From: Streptomyces varsoviensis
GTDB lineage: Bacteria > Actinomycetota > Actinomycetes > Streptomycetales > Streptomycetaceae
Assembly (NCBI RefSeq): GCF_000718635.1
Contig: NZ_JOBF01000001.1
Span: 124,001-188,000 of the forward strand
Reading direction: 5' to 3'
DNA: 64,000 bases
The translations under genes and the position numbers were made by a program. Position 1 is the stretch's first letter; the number at the start of each line of letters is the position of its first letter. A model generated the notes under the pieces. It was not told where the DNA came from and did not search any database. It was given only the letters and a program-made list of their open reading frames with translations. Shown here in pieces: positions 22,345 through 30,872 of the stretch.

Positions 22345-22875
22345 GTGCGTTGGAAGAATCTCAGGGAGCGGACCGTGTACGAGAACCGGTGGTTCCGGGT
22401 CAACCTCGCAGACGTCGAACTCCCCGACGGCGCCCACCTCGACCACTATCTGATCCGGCTGCGGCCCGTCGCGGCCGCCACGGTGGTCAACGAGGCCAAC
22501 GAAGTCCTGCTGCTGTGGCGGCACCGCTTCATCACCGACAACTGGGGATGGGAGCTGGCCGCCGGAGTCGTCGAGGACGGCGAGGGCATCGAGTCCGCGG
22601 CAGCGCGCGAGATGGAGGAGGAGACCGGGTGGCGACCGGGCGCGCTGCGGCACCTCATGACGGTAGAGCCGTCCAACGGCCTCACCGACGCCCGCCACCA
22701 CATCTACTGGACTCCGGAGGCCGTCTACACCGGGCAGCCCGAGGACGGCTTCGAATCGGACCGGCGCGAGTGGGTGCCGCTCAAAGTGGTACCCGATCTG
22801 ATCGCGCGTGGTGAGGTCCCGGCCGCCAATATGGCGGCCGCTCTTCTGCTGCTGCACCACATGCGGCTCGGCTGA
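22345..22875 (+). CDS. Nudix hydrolase (ADP-ribose pyrophosphatase-like)
   Basis: A 176-residue Nudix protein. The Nudix box at about 74-96 has the full pattern Gx5Ex7REUxEExGU (GVVEDGEG...AAREMEEETGW) with the metal-binding glutamates. The N-terminal strand VYENRWFRVNLADVELPDG and the central WRHRF resemble ADP-sugar pyrophosphatases. GTG 22345 follows GGAAGG. It is 47 bases behind the NsdA-like gene, so they may be one transcript. The exact substrate is not determinable. Confidence 0.88.
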   Translation: MRWKNLRERTVYENRWFRVNLADVELPDGAHLDHYLIRLRPVAAATVVNEANEVLLLWRHRFITDNWGWELAAGVVEDGEGIESAAAREMEEETGWRPGALRHLMTVEPSNGLTDARHHIYWTPEAVYTGQPEDGFESDRREWVPLKVVPDLIARGEVPAANMAAALLLLHHMRLG

Positions 22876-22885
22876 AAAGCCCCCG

Positions 22886-22909
22886 GCACGCCGGAACGGA
22901 GCGGCGTGC
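22886..22909. terminator. Short hairpin between convergent nudix and tail-anchored genes
   Basis: GCACGCCG pairs with CGGCGTGC across an 8-base loop, 10 bases past the Nudix stop and before the convergent gene's end. Confidence 0.5.
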
Positions 22910-22943
22910 ACCGCGCCCCACAGCGGTGAGGCGCACCCCGCGC

Positions 22944-23201
22944 TCATCGGCCGAGCGCTTGCCACAAGGCGATCGCCAGGGCGGCCAGGCCGGTGAGCGC
23001 GGCCAGCGACGGCAGCGGCCAGCGGCCGTGCTCCAATGCCCGCACGTGCACGTTCACGGTGCTCAGATCCTGTTCGCTCTGGTCGCCGCGCAGGGCGAGG
23101 AGCGCCAGTTGTCCATCGATGCGGGCGATGCCCACTTCGAGGTCTCGACGGATTTCCGCGAGCTCCGCCGACACTACGGCCTGCTCGGGATCGGTGGTCA
23201 C
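22944..23201 (-). CDS. Small tail-anchored coiled-coil protein, unknown function
   Basis: An 85-residue protein with a charged helix at about 5-55 (AVVSAELAEIRRDLEVGIAR followed by DGQLALLALRGDQ) that looks like a coiled coil, and one C-terminal hydrophobic segment (PSLAALTGLAALAIALW) ending in two or three residues, as in tail-anchored proteins. GTG 23201 is chosen because GGAAGGGG lies 9 bases upstream; the frame is open to 23273 (TTG) without a ribosome site. I recognise no family. The gene is probably real given its clean topology. Confidence 0.6.
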   Translation of the reverse strand: MTTDPEQAVVSAELAEIRRDLEVGIARIDGQLALLALRGDQSEQDLSTVNVHVRALEHGRWPLPSLAALTGLAALAIALWQALGR

Positions 23202-23324
23202 GGTCCGTACCCCTTCCGGGAGAGCATCCAAGGGATGGCCGGCGGACGTGGGTGTGCCGGCGGACCGAGTCAACCGCGTGGCCGGGCGGGGCGGGAGCGT
23301 GTGCGGGGGACAGCCGCGGGTCAG

Positions 23325-23360
23325 CGGCGTGCGCCCCGTGTGAACAGGGGGCGCACGCCG
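23325..23360. terminator. 13-bp perfect hairpin terminator downstream of 3-hydroxybutyryl-CoA dehydrogenase
   Basis: CGGCGTGCGCCCC (23325-23337) pairs with GGGGCGCACGCCG (23348-23360) around a 10-base loop. It lies 35 bases past the end of the minus-strand dehydrogenase. Confidence 0.75.
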
Positions 23361-23394
23361 CCGGGAGCGGCCGGGATACGGGCCCTCGGAGAGG

Positions 23395-24252
23395 TCAGTA
23401 CGGGTAGAAGCCCGAGCCCGTCTTACGGCCCAGCCGACCCGCGTCCACCATGCGCTGGAGCAGCGGGGGAGCGGCGTACAGCGGCTCCTTGAACTCCTCG
23501 TACATCGAGTCCGCGACCGAGGCGACGGTGTCCAGGCCGATCAGGTCGGACAGCCGCAGCGGGCCCATGGGGTGCGCGCACCCCAGCTCCATGCCGTTGT
23601 CGATGTCCTCGCGGCTCGCGATGCCGGACTCGAACATCCGGATCGCGGAGAGCAGATAGGGGATGAGGAGCGCGTTGACGACGAAGCCCGAGCGGTCCTG
23701 GGCCCGGATCGCGTGCTTGCCGAGCACGTCCCCGACCAGCGCCTCGGCCCGCTTGATGGTCTCCTCGCCGGTGGTCAGCGCGGGGATCAGCTCGACCAGC
23801 TTCTGCACCGGGGCCGGGTTGAAGAAGTGGATGCCGATGACCTGGTCCGGCCGGGAGGTGGCGACGGCCAGCTTCACCAGCGGGATCGAGGAGGTGTTGG
23901 AGGCCAGGATGGCGTCCGGGCGGGTCACCACCTGGTCGAGCACCTGGAAGATCTCCGTCTTGACCTGCTCGTTCTCGACGACCGCCTCGATGACCAGGTC
24001 CCGGTCGGCGAACTCGCCCAGATCCGTGGTGAAGCTCAGCCGCTCCAGGGTCGCGTCGTGCTCCGCCACGGTCATCTTGCCGCGCTCGGTGGCCTTGGCG
24101 AGGGAGTTGACCAGCCGGGTGCGGCCCAGCTCCAGGGCCTCGCCGGTGGTCTCCGCGACCATGACCTCCAGCCCCGCCCGGGCGCATACCTCGGCGATTC
24201 CGGCGCCCATCTGGCCGCAGCCCACCACTCCGACGCGTGCAATATCGGCCAT
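23395..24252 (-). CDS. 3-hydroxybutyryl-CoA dehydrogenase
   Basis: A 285-residue enzyme oxidising (S)-3-hydroxybutyryl-CoA with NAD(P)+. The Rossmann motif GVVGCGQMGAGIAEV is at the N-terminus, the signature IHFFNPAPVQKLVELI in the middle with the catalytic His, then SGFVVNALLIPYL and the C-terminal dimerisation domain ending RKTGSGFYPY. ATG 24252 has GAGGTGA upstream; GTG 24264, four codons earlier, also has a possible site (GAAGGG). It is monocistronic. In streptomycetes this enzyme feeds butyryl-CoA/ethylmalonyl-CoA metabolism; no partner genes are adjacent. Confidence 0.95.
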   Translation of the reverse strand: MADIARVGVVGCGQMGAGIAEVCARAGLEVMVAETTGEALELGRTRLVNSLAKATERGKMTVAEHDATLERLSFTTDLGEFADRDLVIEAVVENEQVKTEIFQVLDQVVTRPDAILASNTSSIPLVKLAVATSRPDQVIGIHFFNPAPVQKLVELIPALTTGEETIKRAEALVGDVLGKHAIRAQDRSGFVVNALLIPYLLSAIRMFESGIASREDIDNGMELGCAHPMGPLRLSDLIGLDTVASVADSMYEEFKEPLYAAPPLLQRMVDAGRLGRKTGSGFYPY

Positions 24253-24423
24253 CGTGTCCGTCACCTCGTGCCCTTCGCTGATCCTCGTCGACCGGCCGGC
24301 CGCCGCGGGTGCCGGCGGCCGTCTCCGCGCAGACGTTACCCCGCGCCTTACGGTCCCGACCGGTCCGGGGCGGGCATGCTGGTACCGGACGGTGTGGCCC
24401 GGTCGGCAGTCAGGGGGCGCCCA

Positions 24424-25659
24424 ATGGGACGTATGACGCGAAGGGGATTCGCGGCGATCGCGACGGGCTCGGCGGCCCTGCTGCTCGGCGCCGGGGACGC
24501 GGTGGCCAAGGGCGGCCGACAGGCGCGCGGGGCGCCGCAGTTCCGCGGCATGTGGCTCGCCACCGTCGCCAACCTCGACTGGCCCTCCAAGCCCGGCCTC
24601 AGCGTCGCGAAGCAGCGCGCCGAACTGCTCGCGCTCCTCGACACGGCCGTACGGCGGCGGCTCAACGCCGTCATCCTCCAGGTGCGGCCCACCGCGGACG
24701 CCTTCTGGCCCTCCCCGTACGAGCCGTGGTCGCAGTACCTCACCGGCACCCAGGGCCGGGACCCGGGCTGGGACCCGCTGGGCTTCGCGGTCCGCGAGGC
24801 GCACGCCCGCGAACTGGAGCTGCACGCCTGGTTCAACCCGTACCGCGTCGCCAACCACACCGACCCCACCCGGCTCGCGGCCGGCCACCCGGCGCGGCTG
24901 CACCCCGACTGGGTGGTGCCCTACGGCGGCAAGCTCTACTACAACCCGGGCCTGCCCGAGGTCCGGCGCTTCGTCGAGGACGCGATGCTCGACGCCGTGG
25001 ACCGCTACGACGTCGACGGCGTCCACTTCGACGACTACTTCTACCCCTACCCGGTCGCCGGTCAGGTCTTCGACGACGACGCCGCGTACGCGCGGTACGG
25101 CGCGGGCTTCCCCGACCGGGGCGCGTGGCGCCGCGACAACATCGACCGCCTGGTGCGCGAGACGGGGCAGCGGATCAGGGAGAGCGGCAGCCGGGCGCGG
25201 CTGGGCATCAGCCCCTTCGCGGTCTGGCGCAACCGCGCCACCGACCCGCTCGGCTCGGACACCCGCGCCGGCGTGCAGACCTACGACGACCTGTGCGCCG
25301 ACACCCGCAAGTGGGTCCTGGAGGGCTGGATCGACTACATCGTCCCGCAGGTCTACTGGCACCTCGGCTTCGCCGTCGCCGACTACGCCAAGCTCGTGCC
25401 CTGGTGGGCCGCGACCGTACGCGGCACCGACGTGCACCTCTACATCGGCGAGGCGCTCTACAAGGCGGGCGACCCGGCGCAGCCCGCCCCCTGGCAGGAC
25501 CCCGCGGAACTCTCCCGCCACCTCACCTTCGACCGGCGGTACCCGCAGGTGCGCGGCAATGTCTTCTTCACCGCGCGGGACGTGGTCGCCGACCGGATCG
25601 GGGCGATGGCCCGAGTGGTCGCCGACCACTATCCGCACCGGGTGCGGCCGCCCCGCTGA
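24424..25659 (+). CDS. Tat-exported glycosyl-hydrolase-like protein (GHL10/DUF187)
   Basis: A 411-residue protein. The N-terminus MGRMTRRGFAAIATGSAALL is a twin-arginine signal. The rest is the GHL10 barrel: APQFRGMWLATVANLDWPSK, VILQVRPTADAFWPS, LELHAWFNPYRV, DVDGVHFDDYFYPYP (candidate acidic catalytic residues) and YIVPQVYWHLGF. The family is predicted to cleave glycosidic bonds in envelope or extracellular glycans; the substrate is unknown. ATG 24424 or the second ATG (24433) are both possible. It ends at a hairpin and is divergent from the dehydrogenase. Confidence 0.88.
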   Translation: MGRMTRRGFAAIATGSAALLLGAGDAVAKGGRQARGAPQFRGMWLATVANLDWPSKPGLSVAKQRAELLALLDTAVRRRLNAVILQVRPTADAFWPSPYEPWSQYLTGTQGRDPGWDPLGFAVREAHARELELHAWFNPYRVANHTDPTRLAAGHPARLHPDWVVPYGGKLYYNPGLPEVRRFVEDAMLDAVDRYDVDGVHFDDYFYPYPVAGQVFDDDAAYARYGAGFPDRGAWRRDNIDRLVRETGQRIRESGSRARLGISPFAVWRNRATDPLGSDTRAGVQTYDDLCADTRKWVLEGWIDYIVPQVYWHLGFAVADYAKLVPWWAATVRGTDVHLYIGEALYKAGDPAQPAPWQDPAELSRHLTFDRRYPQVRGNVFFTARDVVADRIGAMARVVADHYPHRVRPPR

Positions 25660-25670
25660 GCCGGGGCGGC
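25647..25670. terminator. Hairpin terminator between GHL10 and DUF1918 genes
   Basis: GCCGCCCCG (25647-25655) pairs with CGGGGCGGC (25662-25670). The stem spans the GHL10 stop codon and precedes the convergent DUF1918 end. Confidence 0.65.
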
Positions 25671-25683
25671 GGCTGTTGCGGCC

Positions 25684-25878
25684 CTACGGCTGCGGCTTCG
25701 AATGCTGGACGACCGCGTCGGGCCCCGGCGAGATGATCGCCTCGTGGCCGTTGTCGGCGCGGACCCGGTAGGGCGGGGTGCCCTCCGGCCCCAGCACCTC
25801 GATGATCTCCACGACCCGGTCGTGCTGGCCCACGATCCTGCCGTGCACCAACAGCCGGTCTCCCACACTCGCATGCAT
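25684..25878 (-). CDS. DUF1918 small protein
   Basis: A 64-residue protein, all beta by composition, matching actinobacterial DUF1918: MHASVGDRLLVHGRIVGQHD at the start, RVVEIIEVLGPEGTPPYRVR in the middle and EAIISPGPDAVVQH at the end. The start is ATG 25878, preceded by GGAAGG; the open frame to 25944 is not conserved. The role is unknown; the fold suggests an SH3-like barrel. Confidence 0.85.
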   Translation of the reverse strand: MHASVGDRLLVHGRIVGQHDRVVEIIEVLGPEGTPPYRVRADNGHEAIISPGPDAVVQHSKPQP

Positions 25879-26002
25879 CGGCGGCGACCTTCCGTCCGAA
25901 GGGATGCGGTCAGTGGCGGCCATTGTACGGCGCGTAGGCGGCATCGGCAGGGAAACGCCGATGCCGGTGAGTCCGCCGTACGCCGCGTCGCGCCCGTTCC
26001 GC

Positions 26003-26897
<895 letters not shown>

Positions 26898-26899
<2 letters not shown>

Positions 26900-28346
26900 G
26901 CATGAGCGTAACAGCGTCGCTGAACTGGCAAAAGTTCTCCGAGATGAACTCGACCGCTACCGCGAAGGTGAGAAGCTGCCATCGAGTCGGGCCCTGGTCG
27001 AGCGGTTCCATGTCAGCCCCGTGACCGTCACCCGCGCGCTCGCCGCCCTCGCCGCCGAAGGGCTCGTCGTCACCCGCCCCGGGGCCGGCGCGTACCGGGC
27101 CGTCCGGTCGCGCGGCGGCGAGCGGCGCGTCGGCGACACCTCGTGGCAGGAGGTGGCGCTGAGCGCCGAGACCGCCGGCGAGTACGTGCCGCGCTCCATC
27201 GGCGCGTCCGGGGTGCTGGCCACGCTCGCCGTGCCGCCGGCCGGCGCCATCGAACTGAACGGCGGCTACCTCCACTCCGCCCTCCAGCCCGAACGCGCCA
27301 TGGCCGCCGCCCTCGCCCGGGCCGGCCGCCGCCCCGGCGCGTGGGACCGCCCGCCGATCGACGGCGTCGGCGAGCTGCGGGCCTGGTTCGCGCGCGAGAT
27401 CGGCGGCCCGGCGGGCGCCGTCGCCGCCGGGGACGTGCTCATCACCGCCGGCGGCCAGAGCGCCCTGACCGTGGCGCTGCGCGCCCTCGCCCCGCCCGGC
27501 GCCCCCGTCCTCGTGGAGTCCCCGACCTACCCCGGCGTCCTCGCCGCCGCCCGCGCCTGCGGCCAGCGCCCCGTGCCCGTACCGGTCGACGCCCGCGGCG
27601 TACGGACCGACCTGCTCGCCGCCGCGTTCCGGGCCAGCGGGGCCCGCGTCTTCGTCTGCCAGCCGCTGTTCCAGAACCCGACCGGCGCCGTGCTCGGCGA
27701 GGAACGGCGGCGCGAGGTCGTCGAGGCGGCCCGCGCGGCCGGGGCGTTCGTCGTCGAGGACGACTTCGCGCGCCGCCTCGTCCACGAGGGCGCGCCGCCG
27801 CTGCCGCCCACGCTCTGCGCGGACGACCCCGACGGCATCGTCGTCCACGTCGGCTCGCTGACCAAGGTCACCTCGCCCAGCATGCGGGTGGGCGCCCTCG
27901 CCGCCCGCGGCCCCGCCCTGGAGCGGCTGCGCGAAACCCAGATCGTGGACAGCTTCTTCGTCCCCAGACCCCTGCAGGAAGCCGCCCTCGAACTCGTCGG
28001 CGCACCCGCCTGGCCGCGCCATCTGCGCACCGTCGCCGCCCAGTTGCGCGCCCGGCGCGAGGCGCTGCTCACCGCCGTGCGCCAGGAGCTGCCGCGGGTG
28101 ACGGTCGATCACGTCCCGCCGGGCGGCTGCTTCCTGTGGCTCCGGCTGCCCGACGGTACGGACGAGGGCGCCCTGTTCGCCGCCGCCCAGCGCGCGGGCG
28201 TCGCCGTCGCCCCAGGACGCCCGTACTTCGCCGCCGAGCCGACCGGCGCCTACCTCCGCCTCAGCTTCGCCGCCGCGGCGGGCCCCGCCGAACTCGCGGA
28301 GGGCGCGGCCCGGCTCCGTACCGCCTGCGCGGAAGTCCTGACCTGA
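26898..28346 (+). CDS. MocR-family (GntR-HTH plus aminotransferase) transcriptional regulator
   Basis: A 482-residue fusion: a winged-helix GntR domain at about 1-70 (EKLPSSRALVERFHVSPVTV followed by TRALAALAAEGLV) and a fold-type I aminotransferase-like domain from about 110. PLP-binding features remain: GGQSALTVALRAL, FQNPTGAVL, EDDFARRL and the Schiff-base lysine in HVGSLTKVTSPSMRVG. Such regulators sense PLP or an amino-compound aldimine. It probably controls the divergent EamA exporter. There is no Shine-Dalgarno, consistent with leaderless translation. The start cannot be moved far downstream without losing the HTH. Confidence 0.93.
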
Positions 28347-28515
28347 GACATGGAAATTCCGGGCGCGCGGAACGCCCCGCGCCCGTGTGGAAACCGGGCG
28401 TGGGGCGTCCATGATGGAATTACCTGGTGCGGGTGATTACCTGATGCGGATGGTTCATATTGTTCGCATGGTCATGTGATTCATGAAATGCGCACGGTCA
28501 TCCGGCGGTGTCGGC

Positions 28516-28542
28516 CGTCAGTCGTCAGACGTCAGCCGTCAG
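28516..28542. repeat. Four tandem heptamers (CGTCAGN) at the end of the small unknown gene
   Basis: CGTCAG recurs at 28516, 28523, 28530 and 28537, exactly 7 bases apart; the last copy contains the stop codon of the minus-strand gene. Each copy supplies a TGA on the minus strand in a different frame. The rest of 28347-28538 is AT-richer than its surroundings, with a possible hairpin CGGGCGCG/CGCGCCCG just after the MocR gene and no gene that I see. Confidence 0.6.
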
Positions 28543-28757
28543 CCCAGGAAATTCTGCTTGAGATGTGCGTAGAGGTCGGCGGCGGAGCCTTCGAGCAGTT
28601 CGTCCGCGACTTCCACTTCGGCCAGTTGCTGCCCGGCTCCCGCCACGAGACGCACGCCTTCCGGCGCGCCCTCGCCCTCGCTCGCGCTCGGCTGCTGCGC
28701 GGTGCCCAGGATGTTGCCCGCCTCGTCGACCAGGATCTGAATCGTCGCCATGGTCAC
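28539..28757 (-). CDS. Small acidic protein, unknown function
   Basis: A 72-residue acidic protein (TIQILVDEAGNILGTAQQPS early, AEVEVADELLEGSAADLYAH near the end) resembling no family I recognise. The first third looks like a beta hairpin and the last third a helix. GTG 28757 overlaps the stop of the preceding gene (GTGA), which argues for coupled translation; ATG 28751 two codons on is the alternative. The two genes sit alone in an AT-richer island between the MocR regulator and the ECF41 locus, suggesting recent acquisition. Confidence 0.6.
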   Translation of the reverse strand: MTMATIQILVDEAGNILGTAQQPSASEGEGAPEGVRLVAGAGQQLAEVEVADELLEGSAADLYAHLKQNFLG

Positions 28758-29002
28758 ACAGCCCCCCCGCCGCGCCAGTTGAACGAGACGGTCAGGGAGC
28801 CGGCGTTGCGGACCCGGGCCCGGTAGGAGAGGTGCGAACCCACCAGGACCTCGCCGATCTCAAAGGTGTAGAGCAGCCCGTTGGGGTTCAACGGGTGCGC
28901 CTGGATCAATTGCGGGCCGACATCGCCATTCCCGCCCCAGTCGAAAGTCCATTCCTGGGTGGTACCGGGTGCGATGGTGCCACCTCCTGCTGTCCACGCC
29001 AT
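28754..29002 (-). CDS. Small beta-rich protein, unknown function
   Basis: An 82-residue protein rich in Gly, Trp and beta-branched residues (AWTAGGGTIAPGTTQEWTFD, VGSHLSYRARVRNAGSLTVS), which looks like a small beta-sandwich or lectin-like domain. No signal peptide, no Cys. AAGGAG precedes ATG 29002 at good spacing. It is translationally coupled to the acidic protein after it. I do not recognise a family; a two-component structural, toxin-like or binding pair is possible but unsupported. Confidence 0.6.
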   Translation of the reverse strand: MAWTAGGGTIAPGTTQEWTFDWGGNGDVGPQLIQAHPLNPNGLLYTFEIGEVLVGSHLSYRARVRNAGSLTVSFNWRGGGAV

Positions 29003-29225
29003 CCGAATTCTCCTTCTGCGTCGGTCTGCTGACCGGAAATCCCGCCCGCGACGCGGACCGGGATACCAGCGTCACCGGCGGGGTCCGAAACGGGCAAGAG
29101 GAATACGGAATTCACCGGATTTATCACCAATAAGTCACGCACCCGGCGCGGCCCCTATGGAGGGTTTGGCTCATTCGCGTACGTCCAACGCAGGGGAGCC
29201 CCCTGCCCTCTCGGACGCAGCGGAT

Positions 29226-29251
29226 GAGGGCCGACCGGCCGGTCGGCCCTC
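29226..29251. terminator. 26-bp perfect palindrome downstream of the ECF41 sigma gene
   Basis: Thirteen bases at 29226-29238 (GAGGGCCGACCGG) are perfectly complementary to 29239-29251. It lies on the far side of the 21-bp repeat array from the sigma gene and could terminate its transcript. The remaining gene-free sequence 29003-29225 contains no gene; it should hold the promoter of the small gene pair. Confidence 0.6.
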
Positions 29252-29372
29252 CAACGGCGCCGGTCGAACCTCCAACGGCGCCGGTCACCGCCCCAGCGGC
29301 ACCGGTCACCGCTCCAGCGGCGCCGGTCGACCCTCCAGCGGCGCCGGTCAACCCTCCAGCGGTGCCAGATCG
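29247..29372. repeat. Six 21-bp tandem repeats containing the ECF41 sigma stop codon
   Basis: Units start at 29247, 29268, 29289, 29310, 29331 and 29352, with consensus CCCTCCAGCGGCGCCGGTCGA (plus strand, one base dropped here on reading: unit length 21). The unit at 29352-29372 encodes the sigma C-terminus (DLAPLEG). Read on in the same frame, the other units give PAPLEGR, PAPLER-stop, PVPLGR-stop, PAPLEVR and PAPLEGR. The unit length keeps the frame; the last codon of each unit is TGA or CGA. Confidence 0.9.
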
Positions 29373-30310
29373 ATGCGCCGCAGCCGCTCGGGATCGGCGA
29401 GGATGTCGATCTCCACGATCTTTCCGCGCGCGACCGTGAAGCCCAGGACCGCCGCCGCCCGCCCGTCGAGCACCGACACGATCCCCGCCGCGCCGTTGAC
29501 GAGCACCGGCAGCGGCTGACGGGCGGCCGCCCGCTGGAACAAGAGGGCCCGTCCGGCCACCTCCCGCGCGCCCCGGACCACCGCGGAACCGCCCGCCGCG
29601 GCACCGGCGGCCACACCGGCCCCGGCGTCGGCGCGGAGCACGACTTCCGGGTCGAGCACCGCCACGAGCGCCTCGAAGTCGCCGCCCCGAGCGGCGGCCA
29701 GGAACGCGTCGACGACCTCCCGCTGCCGGGCCAGATCGGCGTCCGGAACCGTCTCCGTGCCCCGTACCCGCCGTCGCGCCCGGCTGGCGAGCTGCCGCGC
29801 CGCCGCCGGTGACCGCCCGACCATCGGGGCGATCTCGTCGAACGGCACCGCGAACATGTCGTGCAGGACGAAGGCCAGCCGCTCGGCCGGGCCCAGCGTC
29901 TCCAGCACGACCAGCAGCGCGAGGCCCACGGAATCGGCCAGCAGCGCCTGGTGCTCCGGGTCGGGCCCGGCCGGGCCGCTCACCACCGGGTCGGGCACCC
30001 GCGCGTCCAGCGGCCGTTCGCCCCGCGACGCGCGCGTACGCAGCATGTCCAGGCAGACCCGGCCGACGACGGTCGTCAGCCACCCGCCGAGGTTCGCCAC
30101 CTCGCCGGTGTCCGAGCGGTGCAGCCGCAGCCACGTCTCCTGCACGGCGTCGTCCGCCTCGGCCAGCGAGCCGAGCATCCGGTACGCCACAGCCCGCAGC
30201 CGGCCGCGGTGCTCCTCGAAGCGGCCCGCCAGAAAGCGGTCCGCCAGAAAGCGGTCCGTCGACAAGCGGTCGGCCTGCGAGTGGCCCGCCGAAAAGTCGT
30301 TCTCGTCCAT
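29348..30310 (-). CDS. ECF41-family RNA polymerase sigma factor with SnoaL-like C-terminal domain
   Basis: A 320-residue sigma factor. Region 2 is at about 30-95 (FEEHRGRLRAVAYRMLGSLA, DAVQETWLRLHRS), region 4 at about 135-190 (LGPAERLAFVLHDMFAVPFD, IAPMVGRSPAAARQLASRAR), followed by a SnoaL-like domain (EVVDAFLAAARGGDFEALVA to the end). ECF41 factors carry this fused domain in place of an anti-sigma factor, and their extreme C-terminus tunes activity. The divergent carboxymuconolactone-decarboxylase-like gene is the classic partner. ATG 30310 is 37 bases from a matching promoter. The stop codon lies in a 21-bp tandem repeat, so C-terminal length may vary between strains. Confidence 0.95.
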   Translation of the reverse strand: MDENDFSAGHSQADRLSTDRFLADRFLAGRFEEHRGRLRAVAYRMLGSLAEADDAVQETWLRLHRSDTGEVANLGGWLTTVVGRVCLDMLRTRASRGERPLDARVPDPVVSGPAGPDPEHQALLADSVGLALLVVLETLGPAERLAFVLHDMFAVPFDEIAPMVGRSPAAARQLASRARRRVRGTETVPDADLARQREVVDAFLAAARGGDFEALVAVLDPEVVLRADAGAGVAAGAAAGGSAVVRGAREVAGRALLFQRAAARQPLPVLVNGAAGIVSVLDGRAAAVLGFTVARGKIVEIDILADPERLRRIDLAPLEG

Positions 30311-30311
30311 C

Positions 30312-30338
30312 AGTCACATTCTCCCGTCGCGATCCGTC
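30312..30338 (+). promoter_or_regulatory. Candidate ECF41 promoter for the CMD-like gene
   Basis: AGTCACA (30312-30318), 16 bases, then CGTC (30335-30338). The ECF41 consensus as I recall it is TGTCACA with CGTC. The start would fall about 70 bases before the ATG at 30417. Confidence 0.7.
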
Positions 30339-30346
30339 AGCACTGT

Positions 30347-30373
30347 GACGGTCACGCCCCGGCGGATGTGACG
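30347..30373 (-). promoter_or_regulatory. Candidate ECF41 autoregulatory promoter of the sigma gene
   Basis: On the minus strand CGTCACA (30373-30367), 16 bases, then CGTC (30350-30347). It mirrors the plus-strand promoter with identical spacing and leaves a leader of about 30 bases before the sigma ATG. Confidence 0.7.
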
Positions 30374-30416
30374 AGCGAGACCAGACGCGATCAGACACGA
30401 GCAGAGGAGCACGACG

Positions 30417-30872
30417 ATGCAGGCACGTATGAAGAACCCCGCGACGCTCATCCCCGAGGCGCTGCCGGCCGTACTCGACGTGGCCAAGGCCGCGAAGCAG
30501 GGCGGGGTGCCGGAGGCGACGCTCGAACTGGTGCACCTGCGGGTGAGCCAGATCAACGGGTGCAGCTACTGCGTCGACGGCGGCGCCCGCAACGCCAAGA
30601 AGGCGGGCATGAGCGACGAACGGCTCTTCGCGCTGGCGGCCTGGCACGAGGCGCCCTACTACTCCGACGCCGAACGCGCCGCCCTCGCGCTCGCCGAGGC
30701 CGCCACCCGGCTCAGCGACCGTACGGACCCGGTGCCGGACGCGGTCTGGGACGAGGCCGCCCGCCACCACGACGAGAAGCAGATGGCGGGCCTGGTCCTG
30801 TGGATCGGCCTGACCAATCTCTTCAACCGGATCAACGCCGCCACCCGGCAGCCCGCCGGCGCGAGCTGGTAG
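30417..30872 (+). CDS. Carboxymuconolactone decarboxylase/AhpD-like protein (ECF41 partner)
   Basis: A 151-residue alpha-helical protein with the AhpD-type redox motif: NGCSYCVDGGARNAKKAGMS, giving a CxxC (about residues 43-46) followed by the conserved His-equivalent region, which here reads DGGARNA. AhpD normally has ExxxC-x2-C-x3-H; the His position appears to be Gly/Ala here, so peroxidase activity should not be assumed. GAGGAG precedes ATG 30417. It is divergent from the ECF41 sigma gene, as in most ECF41 loci, and is probably its main target. Confidence 0.9.
   Translation: MQARMKNPATLIPEALPAVLDVAKAAKQGGVPEATLELVHLRVSQINGCSYCVDGGARNAKKAGMSDERLFALAAWHEAPYYSDAERAALALAEAATRLSDRTDPVPDAVWDEAARHHDEKQMAGLVLWIGLTNLFNRINAATRQPAGASW

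Noticed and set aside
29247..29372. CRISPR array
   Set aside because: The 21-bp units are contiguous without spacers, as are the 75-bp units at 63266-63660, and no cas genes are present.
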